A DNA stretch of 64,000 nt, from positions 2,356,001 through 2,420,000 of the forward strand of contig NZ_CP060696.1 of the NCBI RefSeq assembly GCF_014467055.1. Direction: 5' to 3'. The notes below the pieces were generated by a model that worked only from the letters and a program-made list of their open reading frames with translations, searched no databases and had not been told where the DNA came from. Of the stretch, positions 1-8,630 are shown piece after piece. Within the stretch, counting starts at the first letter, position 1. The number at the start of each line of letters is the position of its first letter. The DNA is from Caproicibacterium amylolyticum (GTDB lineage: Bacteria; Bacillota; Clostridia; Oscillospirales; Acutalibacteraceae). Position numbers and translations under genes: made by a program.

Positions 1-787
1 CTGTTTCGTATGTTGCAGGGTTGTACATCAGGATGATCTGCTCATAACCGATACCCAGCATACCGCCGACGTTCAGAATCAGCAGTGTAACAATCGTTGG
101 CCGAATGCCCGGCAGTGTTACGTGCAGTGTTTGCTGCCAGCGATTTGCGCCGTCAATCCTCGCTGCTTCATACAAATCCGGGCTGACCGCTGTCAGTGCT
201 GACAGATACATGATGGTTCCCCAACCGGTTTCCTGCCACACACGCGATATAATGTAAACACTGTGGAAGTATTTTGGCTCCTGCATGAAAGAAATCGGTG
301 AACCGCCAAAGGACTTAACAATGTGGTTGAGCGGGCCGCTTGCTGTGGTAAACTCAAAAATCAAACCGACCAGCATAACTATGGAAATGAAGTGCGGCAG
401 ATAGGAAGCTGTCTGCACGAATTTTTTGAACTTTTTCCCGCGCAGCTCATTCAGCAGCAGCGCCAGAATAATTGGCATTGGGAATGTAAAAACCAGTGTT
501 TCCAAGGAAAGAACAATCGTGTTTGCAAAGATGTGCCAGAAGTTGGAGTCCTGGATGAACATCTGGAAGTACTTTAATCCTACCCATTTTACACCGAACA
601 TCGACTTGCCCGGCTGATACTTTCTGAAGGCAATGATGTTGCCCGCCATTGGCAGATATTTAAAGATTAAGAAATAGATGACCGGCAAAATCAAAAAAGT
701 GTAAAGCTGCCAGTCTCTTTTAATGCGCAGCAGTTTTACTTTTCTGCCCGGTCCGCTTTTGCGCGCGGCGGTAACTGACTGTGTCAT
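1..787 (-). CDS. Carbohydrate ABC transporter permease, LplB type (partial)
   Basis: Membrane subunit of a binding-protein-dependent sugar importer. I read it directly on the minus strand from ATG at 787, preceded by GGGAGG nine bases upstream; 262 codons are visible and the frame stays open to the left edge, so the C-terminus is missing. A first membrane helix lies near residues 28-45, and the permease EAA loop (YEAARIDGAN, followed by the downstream LPG) lies near residue 200 and would contact the ATPase. Neighbour: an AraC-type membrane sensor is transcribed divergently 445 bp away and is the likely regulator. The sugar cannot be told from the sequence; LplB-type permeases often serve complex polysaccharide oligomers (family knowledge). 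Confidence 0.88.
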   Translation of the reverse strand, partial: MTQSVTAARKSGPGRKVKLLRIKRDWQLYTFLILPVIYFLIFKYLPMAGNIIAFRKYQPGKSMFGVKWVGLKYFQMFIQDSNFWHIFANTIVLSLETLVFTFPMPIILALLLNELRGKKFKKFVQTASYLPHFISIVMLVGLIFEFTTASGPLNHIVKSFGGSPISFMQEPKYFHSVYIISRVWQETGWGTIMYLSALTAVSPDLYEAARIDGANRWQQTLHVTLPGIRPTIVTLLILNVGGMLGIGYEQIILMYNPATYET

Positions 788-1232
788 GCTAAGTTTCCTC
801 CCATCAGCGGCGCCGCTTTGCTGTGAAGTGCTGCGGACGCCTGCTTTATAATGTATTTGCGTTTGTGTCTGTGCGAATCGGCTCATCTGCCGTATCTCGC
901 TTTTGCAGTTTCAGCATAACATCCCGTTTGTTCAAAATCTAGTCACAGTTTCTTCAAACATTGCAAAATTCCTTTTTCACAGCAGACCAATTTTTGCTGA
1001 CATTGCATTTTCTGCAGCACTCAGCAGAACATATTGATTGCGATTTTCCACCGGATGGCATTTCTCGCACAGAAAGTGGTGATTGACTTTCTTGCGCTGG
1101 TACTTTATAATTCTTATATACATATTACAAAAGTTTCCCATTTGGTTTAGACTTTATTGATATAGTTTAATGCGTAAATGCAATGTAGGGTTTGCCTGCT
1201 GCAATCTTGTATGCACTTTCGGGAGGATTACA
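788..1232. promoter_or_regulatory. Divergent intergenic region, lplB-type permease / AraC sensor
   Basis: The 445-bp gap between two divergent genes holds no supportable CDS. It carries a clear promoter for the rightward gene (1083-1111) and AT-rich sequence. I did not find a convincing promoter for the leftward permease, which may depend on the activator encoded next door. Confidence 0.5.
1083..1111 (+). promoter_or_regulatory. Sigma-A promoter for AraC-type sensor gene
   Basis: TTGACT at 1083-1088 and TATAAT at 1106-1111 are separated by exactly 17 bp. The start codon follows about 120 bp downstream. Confidence 0.75.
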
Positions 1233-3560
1233 ATGCGTTTTTCAAGGATTCGGGAAGATTGGCAAAAACTCCGCCGTACCATTTCCAGCTACCGACCATA
1301 CAAGTATTTTTTTCTGTGCCTTCTCCTTCCCCTTGCAATTCTTGTTTCACTTTCCGTAATATACTACTGTAATTATTCCTACCGCACCCGCGCGAACCTG
1401 CAGCAAACGGCGCAGGACCGCATGTCTTCAGTCAGTACATTTTTAAATAGCACTGTAAAAAAAGTACAGGTCAATTCCCGACTGTTAATCAGCTCGCAGG
1501 GATTTTATGACCTCTTTTACAACGTTACAACGAAAGAAGACACCACCACCATATACACTGCTGCCAAGACTCTGCTGAACTACAATGCGACCTTGGACAT
1601 GGTGGACAACTCTTTTTTGTATCTGCGCGGTCAAAAAACCGTTCTCAGCAGTGACGGGCTGACGAATGAAAGCATCTTCTTTAATCGCAGCTACGTATTC
1701 ACTACTTATAAAGGAAACTATTGGGCCGGTTTTGACAGTGCATCTTACGGGTTTTCGCTGCTGCCGCCAACTGTAATTGCAAAGATAACTTCTGCGGACT
1801 CTACAACTATTACCCGTCACCGTGTAATTCCGGTTGTAACAGCCGCACTGACTGAATCCAAGAGCAACAACCTGTTTGTTGTTTGTTTGAATCAGGATAC
1901 ACTTGACAACGCCCTGCAGAATTTCCGCGAATACGACGATGAAGTCATAATCGTCACTGACAAAAGCGGCAGCATCATTGCTTCCACAGACCACACGAAA
2001 GCACAGGAAATGCTGGCTGACCCGAAAGTGAAACAGCATCTGCTTGCCTCGGATTCTGACAAATCCGAACAGATCAACGTGCATAATAACTCTTATGTGT
2101 TTTCTACCGGTGTTTCCAGCTTCTCTTATGCAAAGTACCATTTCATTTCGGCGGTGCCGAAGTCTTCTTTTTACAAGCCCATGCAGACTACGAATCTGTT
2201 TTTCCTGATTATTATCTGTATGACTGCCGCTACATTTGCCATGCTGATTTTCGTTTTCCGCCGGTATATTTTAAACCCCATGCAGACACTGGTGGGCAGC
2301 ATTGCACACAAAGGCACGGAGACCGGCGCAAATGACTCCAATATCGTTGATTTTCTGGCAAATCGGGTTGGCGATATGCAGAAGGATATTTCTGCACTTG
2401 TTCCTATCCTTTCCGAACAGCATTTGCTTAGCCTAATGACCAATCCGGATGCGGCAGCACAGTCGCTGCCTTACAGCAGCAGCGTGGACAGCCTACCGCA
2501 TGCACATTTCTGTGTTGCCACTGTACAGGCACAGTTCAGTCCTTCTTTCTGGACATCTTTTACAGATGAAGACCGGCACAAAGTCATCAAGTTCCTGCTG
2601 CAGGTACTGAAAGTTCAGCTGAGCAAAGGCTATGTCTGCCATGTAATCAACCTGCAGAAAAACCAGATTGCCATTGTGCTGAATATTCCGGAACAATTTA
2701 AAGCAGAGGAATTGATATCAGAACTTTCAACGGTACTCGATTTCTTTAAATACGATGCCTCTCTCATTCGCTTTTCCGCCGGTATCAGCCGCAGCTGCGT
2801 GGAGCTGCCTATGCTGCATCTGGCTTACCGGGAAGCACGTGCCGCAATGGACTCTGTGCCGGACGCAGGTCCCGCTGAGCAATGTATCCAAATCTACAGC
2901 GGCAGCACTGACCGTGTCTATTACACCTTTACAACCGCGCAGGACAACCAGTTGTATTATTCCATCCTACAGGGCAGCTATGCGGATGCGCACGCAGTGC
3001 TGAATAGTATTGTAGAGCAGAATGCCGCCAAACATCTGCCGCACAGTGAAGCGGTAAAACTGCGTCAGTATATTTTTGCCTGCATTTGCCGGGCAGTCAA
3101 GGCCAGTGGAAATCTGATGCCCTGGAATGACAGCTTTCATGATATTTCCAATGACTTTGATTCTGCAGATGCCGATACTGTAAACACGTTTTTACATGAA
3201 CTGATTGACCGCACCGCGCAAAAAGCCGCGCCCCGCCGTCAGTTCTCCATTAAAGATGTTACAGATTACATTGACACGCATTATCAGGAGGATTTGTATC
3301 TGGAATATGTAGCAGAGAAATTCGGCGTTACAGACAAATACCTTTCCAAAGCCTTTAAAGAAAGCGTTCACGTCAATTTCCACGATTATCTGAACCGTGT
3401 GCGCATGGACGTTGCAAAAAAGCTGCTGACTACTACCAAACAGACGGTAACAGAGGTGGGGCAGGCCGTTGGTTTTAACACCCACAGCACTTTCTTCCGC
3501 GTTTTCAAGTCGCTGGAGGGCATCAGCCCCACTGATTACCGTCGGCTAAATCAGCACTGA
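1233..3560 (+). CDS. Membrane-anchored AraC-family transcriptional regulator
   Basis: A 775-residue one-component sensor-regulator. A short cytoplasmic stretch is followed by a membrane helix (about 24-46), an extracellular sensor region to about residue 315, a second helix (about 323-347), a cytoplasmic linker, and a C-terminal double helix-turn-helix AraC domain (about 670-775, starting FSIKDVTDYI and containing VTEVGQAVGF). I chose the ATG at 1233 over an in-frame ATG at 1170 because GGGAGG stands six bases before it. Proteins of this build usually sit beside sugar ABC transporters of the LplB type and activate them (family knowledge), and this one is divergent from such a permease. The ligand is unknown. 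Confidence 0.88.
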   Translation: MRFSRIREDWQKLRRTISSYRPYKYFFLCLLLPLAILVSLSVIYYCNYSYRTRANLQQTAQDRMSSVSTFLNSTVKKVQVNSRLLISSQGFYDLFYNVTTKEDTTTIYTAAKTLLNYNATLDMVDNSFLYLRGQKTVLSSDGLTNESIFFNRSYVFTTYKGNYWAGFDSASYGFSLLPPTVIAKITSADSTTITRHRVIPVVTAALTESKSNNLFVVCLNQDTLDNALQNFREYDDEVIIVTDKSGSIIASTDHTKAQEMLADPKVKQHLLASDSDKSEQINVHNNSYVFSTGVSSFSYAKYHFISAVPKSSFYKPMQTTNLFFLIIICMTAATFAMLIFVFRRYILNPMQTLVGSIAHKGTETGANDSNIVDFLANRVGDMQKDISALVPILSEQHLLSLMTNPDAAAQSLPYSSSVDSLPHAHFCVATVQAQFSPSFWTSFTDEDRHKVIKFLLQVLKVQLSKGYVCHVINLQKNQIAIVLNIPEQFKAEELISELSTVLDFFKYDASLIRFSAGISRSCVELPMLHLAYREARAAMDSVPDAGPAEQCIQIYSGSTDRVYYTFTTAQDNQLYYSILQGSYADAHAVLNSIVEQNAAKHLPHSEAVKLRQYIFACICRAVKASGNLMPWNDSFHDISNDFDSADADTVNTFLHELIDRTAQKAAPRRQFSIKDVTDYIDTHYQEDLYLEYVAEKFGVTDKYLSKAFKESVHVNFHDYLNRVRMDVAKKLLTTTKQTVTEVGQAVGFNTHSTFFRVFKSLEGISPTDYRRLNQH

Positions 3561-3637
3561 GCGGCAGTTGCATGCATAAACCAATCCATTGCAATTTCGG
3601 TTTTCGTTGCAATTTCGTATGAATCTTGTCAGAATGC

Positions 3638-3666
3638 TTGCTTTCCCTTTACGCTGTGCTTATAAT
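3638..3666 (+). promoter_or_regulatory. Promoter for acetylesterase gene
   Basis: TTGCTT at 3638-3643 and TATAAT at 3661-3666 with a 17-bp spacer, 22 bp before the start codon at 3689. The leader would be very short. Confidence 0.65.
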
Positions 3667-3688
3667 AGCGCAGTTGGAAGGTGAAAAT

Positions 3689-5215
3689 ATGATGAGCCAA
3701 TTCAAATTTGCTGCGGTTTTTACGGACGGTGCTGTCCTGCAGCGCAACCGGGAAATTCCCGTGTGGGGCACCTGCACCGAAGGAAGCCGTATTGCCATTG
3801 AACTTAACGGCACAAAAACGGAGGCTGCCGTAACCGGCAGCACATGGCGTGCCAACCTGCCGCCGCAGTCTGCCGGAAAAGGTCTGACCCTGACCGCACG
3901 CAGTGACAGCGGCGAAGTCCTTTGCTGCCACGAGATTGCAGTTGGTGACGTGTGGGTAGCTGCCGGCCAGTCGAATATGCAGTTTTTCCTGCGTTACGAT
4001 TACGATTTTCCGCTTGCGAAAATGTACCGGCCGCTTCCGGACATTCATTTTTACAACCAGCCCCATACCCGCTGTGCGGACGAAGTCAATCACGACAGCG
4101 CTGCCGGTCACTGGTTCCACGATGGCGACCCGGAATTTGCTGTGTTTTCAGCAGTAGGCTACTGGTTTGCACGTGCACTTCAGCCGGAAATCGGCGTTCC
4201 GATTGGCATTATCGGCTGCAACTGGGGTGGAACCACTGCTTCCACTTGGCTGGATGAGAGTTACCTTGAATCTGGTGACCTGCCGGTTTACCTCAAGGAG
4301 TACGAAGATGCCTGCAAAAAAATCAATCCCGAAACCTACCATGATGACTGCATGCGCGCCATGGAAATCGAGCAGATCTGGAATATCGGCTGGACAAAGG
4401 TTTCTTACGGTTTGACATGGGAAGAACAGCAGATTTTCAAGACCACGCCGTGGGATATTGATGTTCCAGAAGGGCCGCCGCTGCTCATGGGACCCATGCA
4501 TCAGAACCGCCCCGGCGGACTTTACCACAATATGGTGGAAAAGCTGATTCCATTTGCCGTGAAAGGTGTCCTGTGGTATCAGGGGGAATCCGACGATATT
4601 CATCCGGAAATTTATGACCAGCTGTTCTCCTCTCTCATCCGCTGCTGGCGCAAAAACTGGCAGCAGAACCTGCCGTTCCTGTTTGTGCAGCTTCCATCTT
4701 TCTGCCATTGGATGGACTGCAAAGGTGCTGCTTTCCCGGTAATCCGTGAAAAGCAGGAGCTGGTCTCCAAAACGGTGCCCGATGCTTACATGATTTCCAT
4801 CATGGATTTTGGGATGCATGATGATATTCATCCGAAACGCAAACGCCCGGTTGGCGAACGTTTGGCGCTGCTGGCACGCGGCAAGATTTACGGTGAACCG
4901 CTGCTGTGCGAATCCCCTGCACTGGACCACGCAGAGGAAGTGGACAACAAAATCTGCCTGCACTTCGCAAACGCGGGCGGCGGTCTATGGGTACGCGCCT
5001 ATCATCTGGAACATTTCCGTGTTCTCCAAAACGGACGGGAAATCCCGATTCAAAACGCCACTGCACAGAATGACTGCGTTTTCCTAACCCTCGGAGAAAC
5101 CATGCACGGCTGTATTACTGTTGAGTTTGCGGAAGCAGACTTTGCCACTGTTGCGCTTTATAACAGCGTTGGTCTGCCCGCGCTTCCTTTCCGCTGTCAG
5201 GTGGAACTGACCTAA
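3689..5215 (+). CDS. Sialate O-acetylesterase-like SGNH hydrolase
   Basis: A 508-residue carbohydrate esterase of the SASA/SIAE group, which removes O-acetyl groups from sugars such as sialic acid or xylan-type side chains. Visible motifs are the nucleophile block AAGQSNMQ (about residue 92), GCNWGG (about 175), LWYQGES (about 295) and the C-terminal catalytic block DDIHP (about 378), followed by a beta-rich tail. No signal peptide is seen, so it probably acts inside the cell on imported oligosaccharides. Start chosen at ATG 3689 (two ATGs in tandem) because GGAAGGTG precedes it; the frame is open upstream to 3626. Its place beside the AraC sensor and sugar permease suggests one uptake module. 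Exact substrate is unknown. Confidence 0.85.
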   Translation: MMSQFKFAAVFTDGAVLQRNREIPVWGTCTEGSRIAIELNGTKTEAAVTGSTWRANLPPQSAGKGLTLTARSDSGEVLCCHEIAVGDVWVAAGQSNMQFFLRYDYDFPLAKMYRPLPDIHFYNQPHTRCADEVNHDSAAGHWFHDGDPEFAVFSAVGYWFARALQPEIGVPIGIIGCNWGGTTASTWLDESYLESGDLPVYLKEYEDACKKINPETYHDDCMRAMEIEQIWNIGWTKVSYGLTWEEQQIFKTTPWDIDVPEGPPLLMGPMHQNRPGGLYHNMVEKLIPFAVKGVLWYQGESDDIHPEIYDQLFSSLIRCWRKNWQQNLPFLFVQLPSFCHWMDCKGAAFPVIREKQELVSKTVPDAYMISIMDFGMHDDIHPKRKRPVGERLALLARGKIYGEPLLCESPALDHAEEVDNKICLHFANAGGGLWVRAYHLEHFRVLQNGREIPIQNATAQNDCVFLTLGETMHGCITVEFAEADFATVALYNSVGLPALPFRCQVELT

Positions 5216-5251
5216 CTTTTTATGATAATAAGTTTTTGATATTTAGCGCAT

Positions 5252-5294
5252 ACAGCAAAAGCCCCCGTCTGAAAATGACGGGGGCTTTTGCTGT
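5252..5294. terminator. Bidirectional Rho-independent terminator
   Basis: Perfect 18-bp inverted repeat (5252-5269 with 5277-5294) around a 7-base loop, with A and T runs inside the arms. It separates convergent genes ending at 5215 and 5302. Confidence 0.9.
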
Positions 5295-5301
5295 TATCGT
5301 T

Positions 5302-7245
5302 TTATGGGCGTCTACCGTATTTTGTTTTTGAGGATTTTGCCTGCCGCCCGCGAATCGGATGCTGCCCGTGTGCGTTCTGTTTTTTGCCTGTGCTGCCGTG
5401 TCCGTGCCCAGAGTCAGCCCGGCCTGCCGGATGCGCTTCCGGCTTTCTGCCGTTCATCGGCGTCACTAAGCATTCTTTTCCCCAGCCAATCAGGTCTTCT
5501 CGGCCTGCTGCCTTCAGCGCCGCAATGACGAGTGGCTTGTTGCGCGGATTGCGGAACTGCAGCAGTGCACGCTGCTCACTTTTTTCTTTGGTGGTGCGTG
5601 GCACATACACCGGCTTCATAGTACGCGGGTCCAGCCCCGTGTAAAACATACAGGTAGAAACCGTGCCAGGTGTAGGGTAAAAATCCTGTACCTGTTCCGG
5701 GTCATGGCCTGTCTTTTTCAGGTACTGCGCCAATTTGACTGCATCCTGCAGCGTACAGCCCGGGTGCGACGACATCAGGTACGGCACCAGATACTGCTTC
5801 ATGCCATACTTCTGATTCATCTTCATAAATTTATCCTGAAAACGCTGGTACACTTCAAAGTGCGGTTTGCCCATATAATCCAGCGTACAGTCCGCACAGT
5901 GCTCCGGCGCAACCTTCAGTTGTCCGCTGACGTGATAGCGCACAAGGTCGCTGAGAAACTGCTTGTCACCGGAAGCCATTAGGTAATCATAGCGGATACC
6001 GCTGCGGATAAACACCTTTTTAATACCCGGAATCTGACGCACTTCTTCGAGCAGTTCCCGGTAATCCTCATGGCTGGTATCCAGATTTTTGCACGGCGTC
6101 GGCGCAAGGCACAGCCTGTTTTTGCACAAACCCCGCTGCAACTGCTGCCGGCAGGAAGTGTGGCGGAAATTGGCACTCGGCCCGCCAACGTCATGGATAT
6201 AACCTTTAAAACGTGGATTTTTTAAAAAGCTGCGCGCCTCTTTTAAAATAGATTCATGGCTTCGTGCCGTAATCATACGGCCCTGATGAAACGCCAACGA
6301 ACAAAAATGACAACCGCCAAAACATCCGCGGCAACTGGTAATGGAAAATTCTACCTCTGAAAAGCCTGGAACACCGCCGCTTTTGTCGTAGTCCGGGTGC
6401 CACATCCGCGCAAAGGGAAGCTCGTACACCTCGTCAAACTCCTCGGTGGTCAGTGGGCGCATCGGCGGATACTGAATCAAAAATTTCTGCCCAAATGGCT
6501 GCACAATCGTGCGTCCGCGAATTGGGTCCTGTTCCTCATCTTCAATTTTGCTCGCCTGTGCATAGGCACGTTTGTCCCCCTTAACTTCCTCCATAGAAGG
6601 ACACTCCACAAAGGAGCCGTCCGGTAAAACAGAGCGAATGACACAGGTGCCCGGAATGTCCGAAATCTGCTGCGCCGGAATTCCTGCCGCCAGTGCCTCG
6701 CAGAGTGCGGTCGTCTGCAGCTCCCCCATGCCATAGGACAGAATATCCGCACCGCTGTCCACCAGCACCGAGTTGCGCACCGAATCGCTCCAGTAGTCAT
6801 AATGTGCAAACCGCCGCAGGGAGGCTTCCAGTCCTCCAATCACGATTGGAATGCTGCCATAGGCTTCCCGAATGCGGTTACAGTAAACAATCACAGCACG
6901 GTCCGGGCGCAAGCCCATCTTGCCGCCCGGCGAGTATGCGTCCACAGTGCGGTGGCGTTTTGCAACTGTGTAGTGTGCCACCATGGAATCAATATTGCCG
7001 GAATTCACCATGAATCCATACTTTGGCCGTCCCAGCCGCATAAAATCATCTGTGTTGTGCCAGTCCGGCTGTGAAATGATGCCCACTGTGTACCCCAGGT
7101 GCTCGATCCAGCGCGAAATCAGTGCGGTGCCAAAGGACGGGTGGTCAACATAAGCATCCCCTGTTATCAGCACAAAGTCCATCTCTTTCAGCCCGCATGC
7201 CTGCATATCTTCTTTGGAAACCGGTAAAAAGCGTCGTCTGTCCAT
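5302..7245 (-). CDS. ygiQ: YgiQ family radical SAM protein (UPF0313)
   Basis: A 647-residue protein of the YgiQ family, whose biochemical role is still uncertain. The radical SAM cluster motif is CFGGCHFC (CxxxCxxC, about residues 308-315) in the middle of the protein, preceded by a cobalamin-binding-like N-terminal half beginning RRFLPVSKEDM, and followed by YPTPGT and the family C-terminal region. The last 45 or so residues are a low-complexity Gly/His/Lys/Arg tail. Start at ATG 7245 with AGGAG six bases upstream. It stands alone between two terminators. Confidence 0.92.
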   Translation of the reverse strand: MDRRRFLPVSKEDMQACGLKEMDFVLITGDAYVDHPSFGTALISRWIEHLGYTVGIISQPDWHNTDDFMRLGRPKYGFMVNSGNIDSMVAHYTVAKRHRTVDAYSPGGKMGLRPDRAVIVYCNRIREAYGSIPIVIGGLEASLRRFAHYDYWSDSVRNSVLVDSGADILSYGMGELQTTALCEALAAGIPAQQISDIPGTCVIRSVLPDGSFVECPSMEEVKGDKRAYAQASKIEDEEQDPIRGRTIVQPFGQKFLIQYPPMRPLTTEEFDEVYELPFARMWHPDYDKSGGVPGFSEVEFSITSCRGCFGGCHFCSLAFHQGRMITARSHESILKEARSFLKNPRFKGYIHDVGGPSANFRHTSCRQQLQRGLCKNRLCLAPTPCKNLDTSHEDYRELLEEVRQIPGIKKVFIRSGIRYDYLMASGDKQFLSDLVRYHVSGQLKVAPEHCADCTLDYMGKPHFEVYQRFQDKFMKMNQKYGMKQYLVPYLMSSHPGCTLQDAVKLAQYLKKTGHDPEQVQDFYPTPGTVSTCMFYTGLDPRTMKPVYVPRTTKEKSEQRALLQFRNPRNKPLVIAALKAAGREDLIGWGKECLVTPMNGRKPEAHPAGRADSGHGHGSTGKKQNAHGQHPIRGRQAKSSKTKYGRRP

Positions 7246-7340
7246 TCTGTTCTCCTAAAAGCCGCACAACCATGCACGGCAAAATTCGTTCTCTAACCAT
7301 TCTATTATAACCCATATGCACCACAGCCGCAATGCACCGC

Positions 7341-7392
7341 AAAAAAAGCAGCAGCCGCGCACGAAAAGGTTCTCCGCCAAACGGCTGCTGCT
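7341..7392 (-). terminator. Terminator of TetR gene
   Basis: Arms 7382-7392 and 7347-7357 (AGCAGCAGCCG and its complement) are followed on the minus strand by seven T. The stem begins at the stop codon itself. Confidence 0.75.
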
Positions 7393-7946
7393 CAATATTT
7401 GTACCGTTTAATTGCCATGATCAGCTGCCCCTCCATCAGGGTGCTCAGCTCCTGAACCAGCGCTTCCGGCGGTGTTTTCATGCCGGAGCGCATCCAGTCT
7501 GTCAGCATACCGGTGATTGCAAACGTAAAAAAGCGGTCAATAAAATTTTTGTCCTCTTCCCGAATACGGACCCCCTGAGAAAGTTCCTCCATAACACTGG
7601 AAATCAGCGCAAAAGTCACATTGTTCAGGAAAAATTCCAGCTGTTCACGCCCCATGGAACGAAAAGCATTCAAGCAGAAGCCGCTGTTGTCCTTCACATA
7701 CTGCAGGACTTTCAAAACGCCCTTCTGCCAAGTATCGTAATTTTGGCAGTCCGTTATGGCGTCGTAGGCCTCCGTTTGAAAAATCCAGCCAAGCAGGTCA
7801 TAAATATCGCGGAAATGGTAGTAAAAGGTCTGCCGGTTTACGCCGCAGTCCTCTACCAAGTCTTTCACGGTGATTTTGTCCAAAGGCCGATGCTGCATCA
7901 ATTTTTTCAGCGAATCGGCAAGTGCGAGCTTGGTGATGCTGGACAA
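7392..7946 (-). CDS. TetR/AcrR family regulator (DhaS-like)
   Basis: A 184-residue regulator with an N-terminal helix-turn-helix (about 12-55; core ITVKDLVEDCGVNRQTFYYHF) and a C-terminal all-helical domain of the type found in the dihydroxyacetone kinase regulator DhaS. I place the start at TTG 7946 because GGAGG lies seven bases upstream of it; the frame runs on to a weaker upstream ATG at 7976. It has no obvious target gene next to it, so it probably acts elsewhere or on itself. Confidence 0.82.
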   Translation of the reverse strand: MSSITKLALADSLKKLMQHRPLDKITVKDLVEDCGVNRQTFYYHFRDIYDLLGWIFQTEAYDAITDCQNYDTWQKGVLKVLQYVKDNSGFCLNAFRSMGREQLEFFLNNVTFALISSVMEELSQGVRIREEDKNFIDRFFTFAITGMLTDWMRSGMKTPPEALVQELSTLMEGQLIMAIKRYKY

Positions 7947-7996
7947 CAGGCCACCTCCTCTATGACTTTTATACAAATTATACAGCGGGGGTACAC

Positions 7997-8023
7997 AAAA
8001 AGACCGCGCCTTTGCTGCGCGGC
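7997..8023 (-). terminator. Terminator of HEAT-like gene
   Basis: Stem CCGCGC/GCGCGG (8017-8022 with 8004-8009) with a 7-base loop, followed on the minus strand by TCTTTTT. Confidence 0.7.
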
Positions 8024-8039
8024 CGAAAAATCATTTGCT

Positions 8040-8363
8040 TTATGTACGGTCACGCACCTGACGAATCGATGTTTCAATCGCTTGTGTCAGGCGGGTATTC
8101 TCTTTGGGGGTCTGGCGAAGCAGCAGCTGCAGCTTTGCAGTTGTGTGATCATCTGCCACCTTGCCCAAGGAAGCAACCGCAGCCAGCTGTACCTCTGCGT
8201 CACTGTCCTGCATCAGTGCAACCAGCATATTGACTGTTTCGTCAGCAGAAACACTGCCGCAGGCTTTTGCCAGCTCCAGCCGTTCCTCGGTTTTGCCGTT
8301 CAAATATTTTTTCTGCAGCTTGTCCCAGTGCTTTTTTTCTACCATTTTTTCAATGTCTGCCAT
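8040..8363 (-). CDS. Small HEAT-repeat-like protein
   Basis: A 107-residue acidic, helical protein. The start is ATG 8363 with GGAGGG upstream; a longer frame to 8522 lacks a ribosome site. Residues about 40-95 read as two helical hairpins of HEAT type (ETVNMLVALMQDSDAEVQLA then VASLGKVADD), which suggests protein-protein contact rather than catalysis. Its upstream region is shared with the divergent potassium transporter gene. I cannot assign a function. Confidence 0.65.
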   Translation of the reverse strand: MADIEKMVEKKHWDKLQKKYLNGKTEERLELAKACGSVSADETVNMLVALMQDSDAEVQLAAVASLGKVADDHTTAKLQLLLRQTPKENTRLTQAIETSIRQVRDRT

Positions 8364-8630
8364 AATAAGACCCTCCAAAATTATAAAGTTATTTGCTGGA
8401 ATATGCAACTCTGCTGCCGCAGCCACCCATTTTCGGGTACAATCCAGCTTATATATTATGATAGCACAAAATATCACATTATTTTTAAAAATATTATAGA
8501 CATTTCGTGAACACTGCATCATACGAATGAAACGCTGGAAAAAATAATAGAAAAGACCTGTACGAACCCTAAAGATTGTGCTAAGATGTTCTGGTTATCA
8601 TAGAAGAAATTCGGGAGGCATGATAGATTT
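8364..8630. promoter_or_regulatory. Divergent intergenic region before ktrB-like gene
   Basis: 267 bp without a gene. It is AT-rich near 8450-8500 and must hold the promoters of the divergent HEAT-like and Trk genes, but neither fits consensus well enough to mark. I looked for a cyclic-di-AMP (ydaO) riboswitch and saw none. Confidence 0.4.

Noticed and set aside
7332..8510. 392-codon plus-strand open frame
   Set aside because: Antisense shadow of the TetR and HEAT-like genes and their terminators; Cys/His/Gln-rich random composition.
8364..8630. Possible cyclic-di-AMP riboswitch before the potassium transporter
   Set aside because: None of the conserved ydaO blocks could be found.
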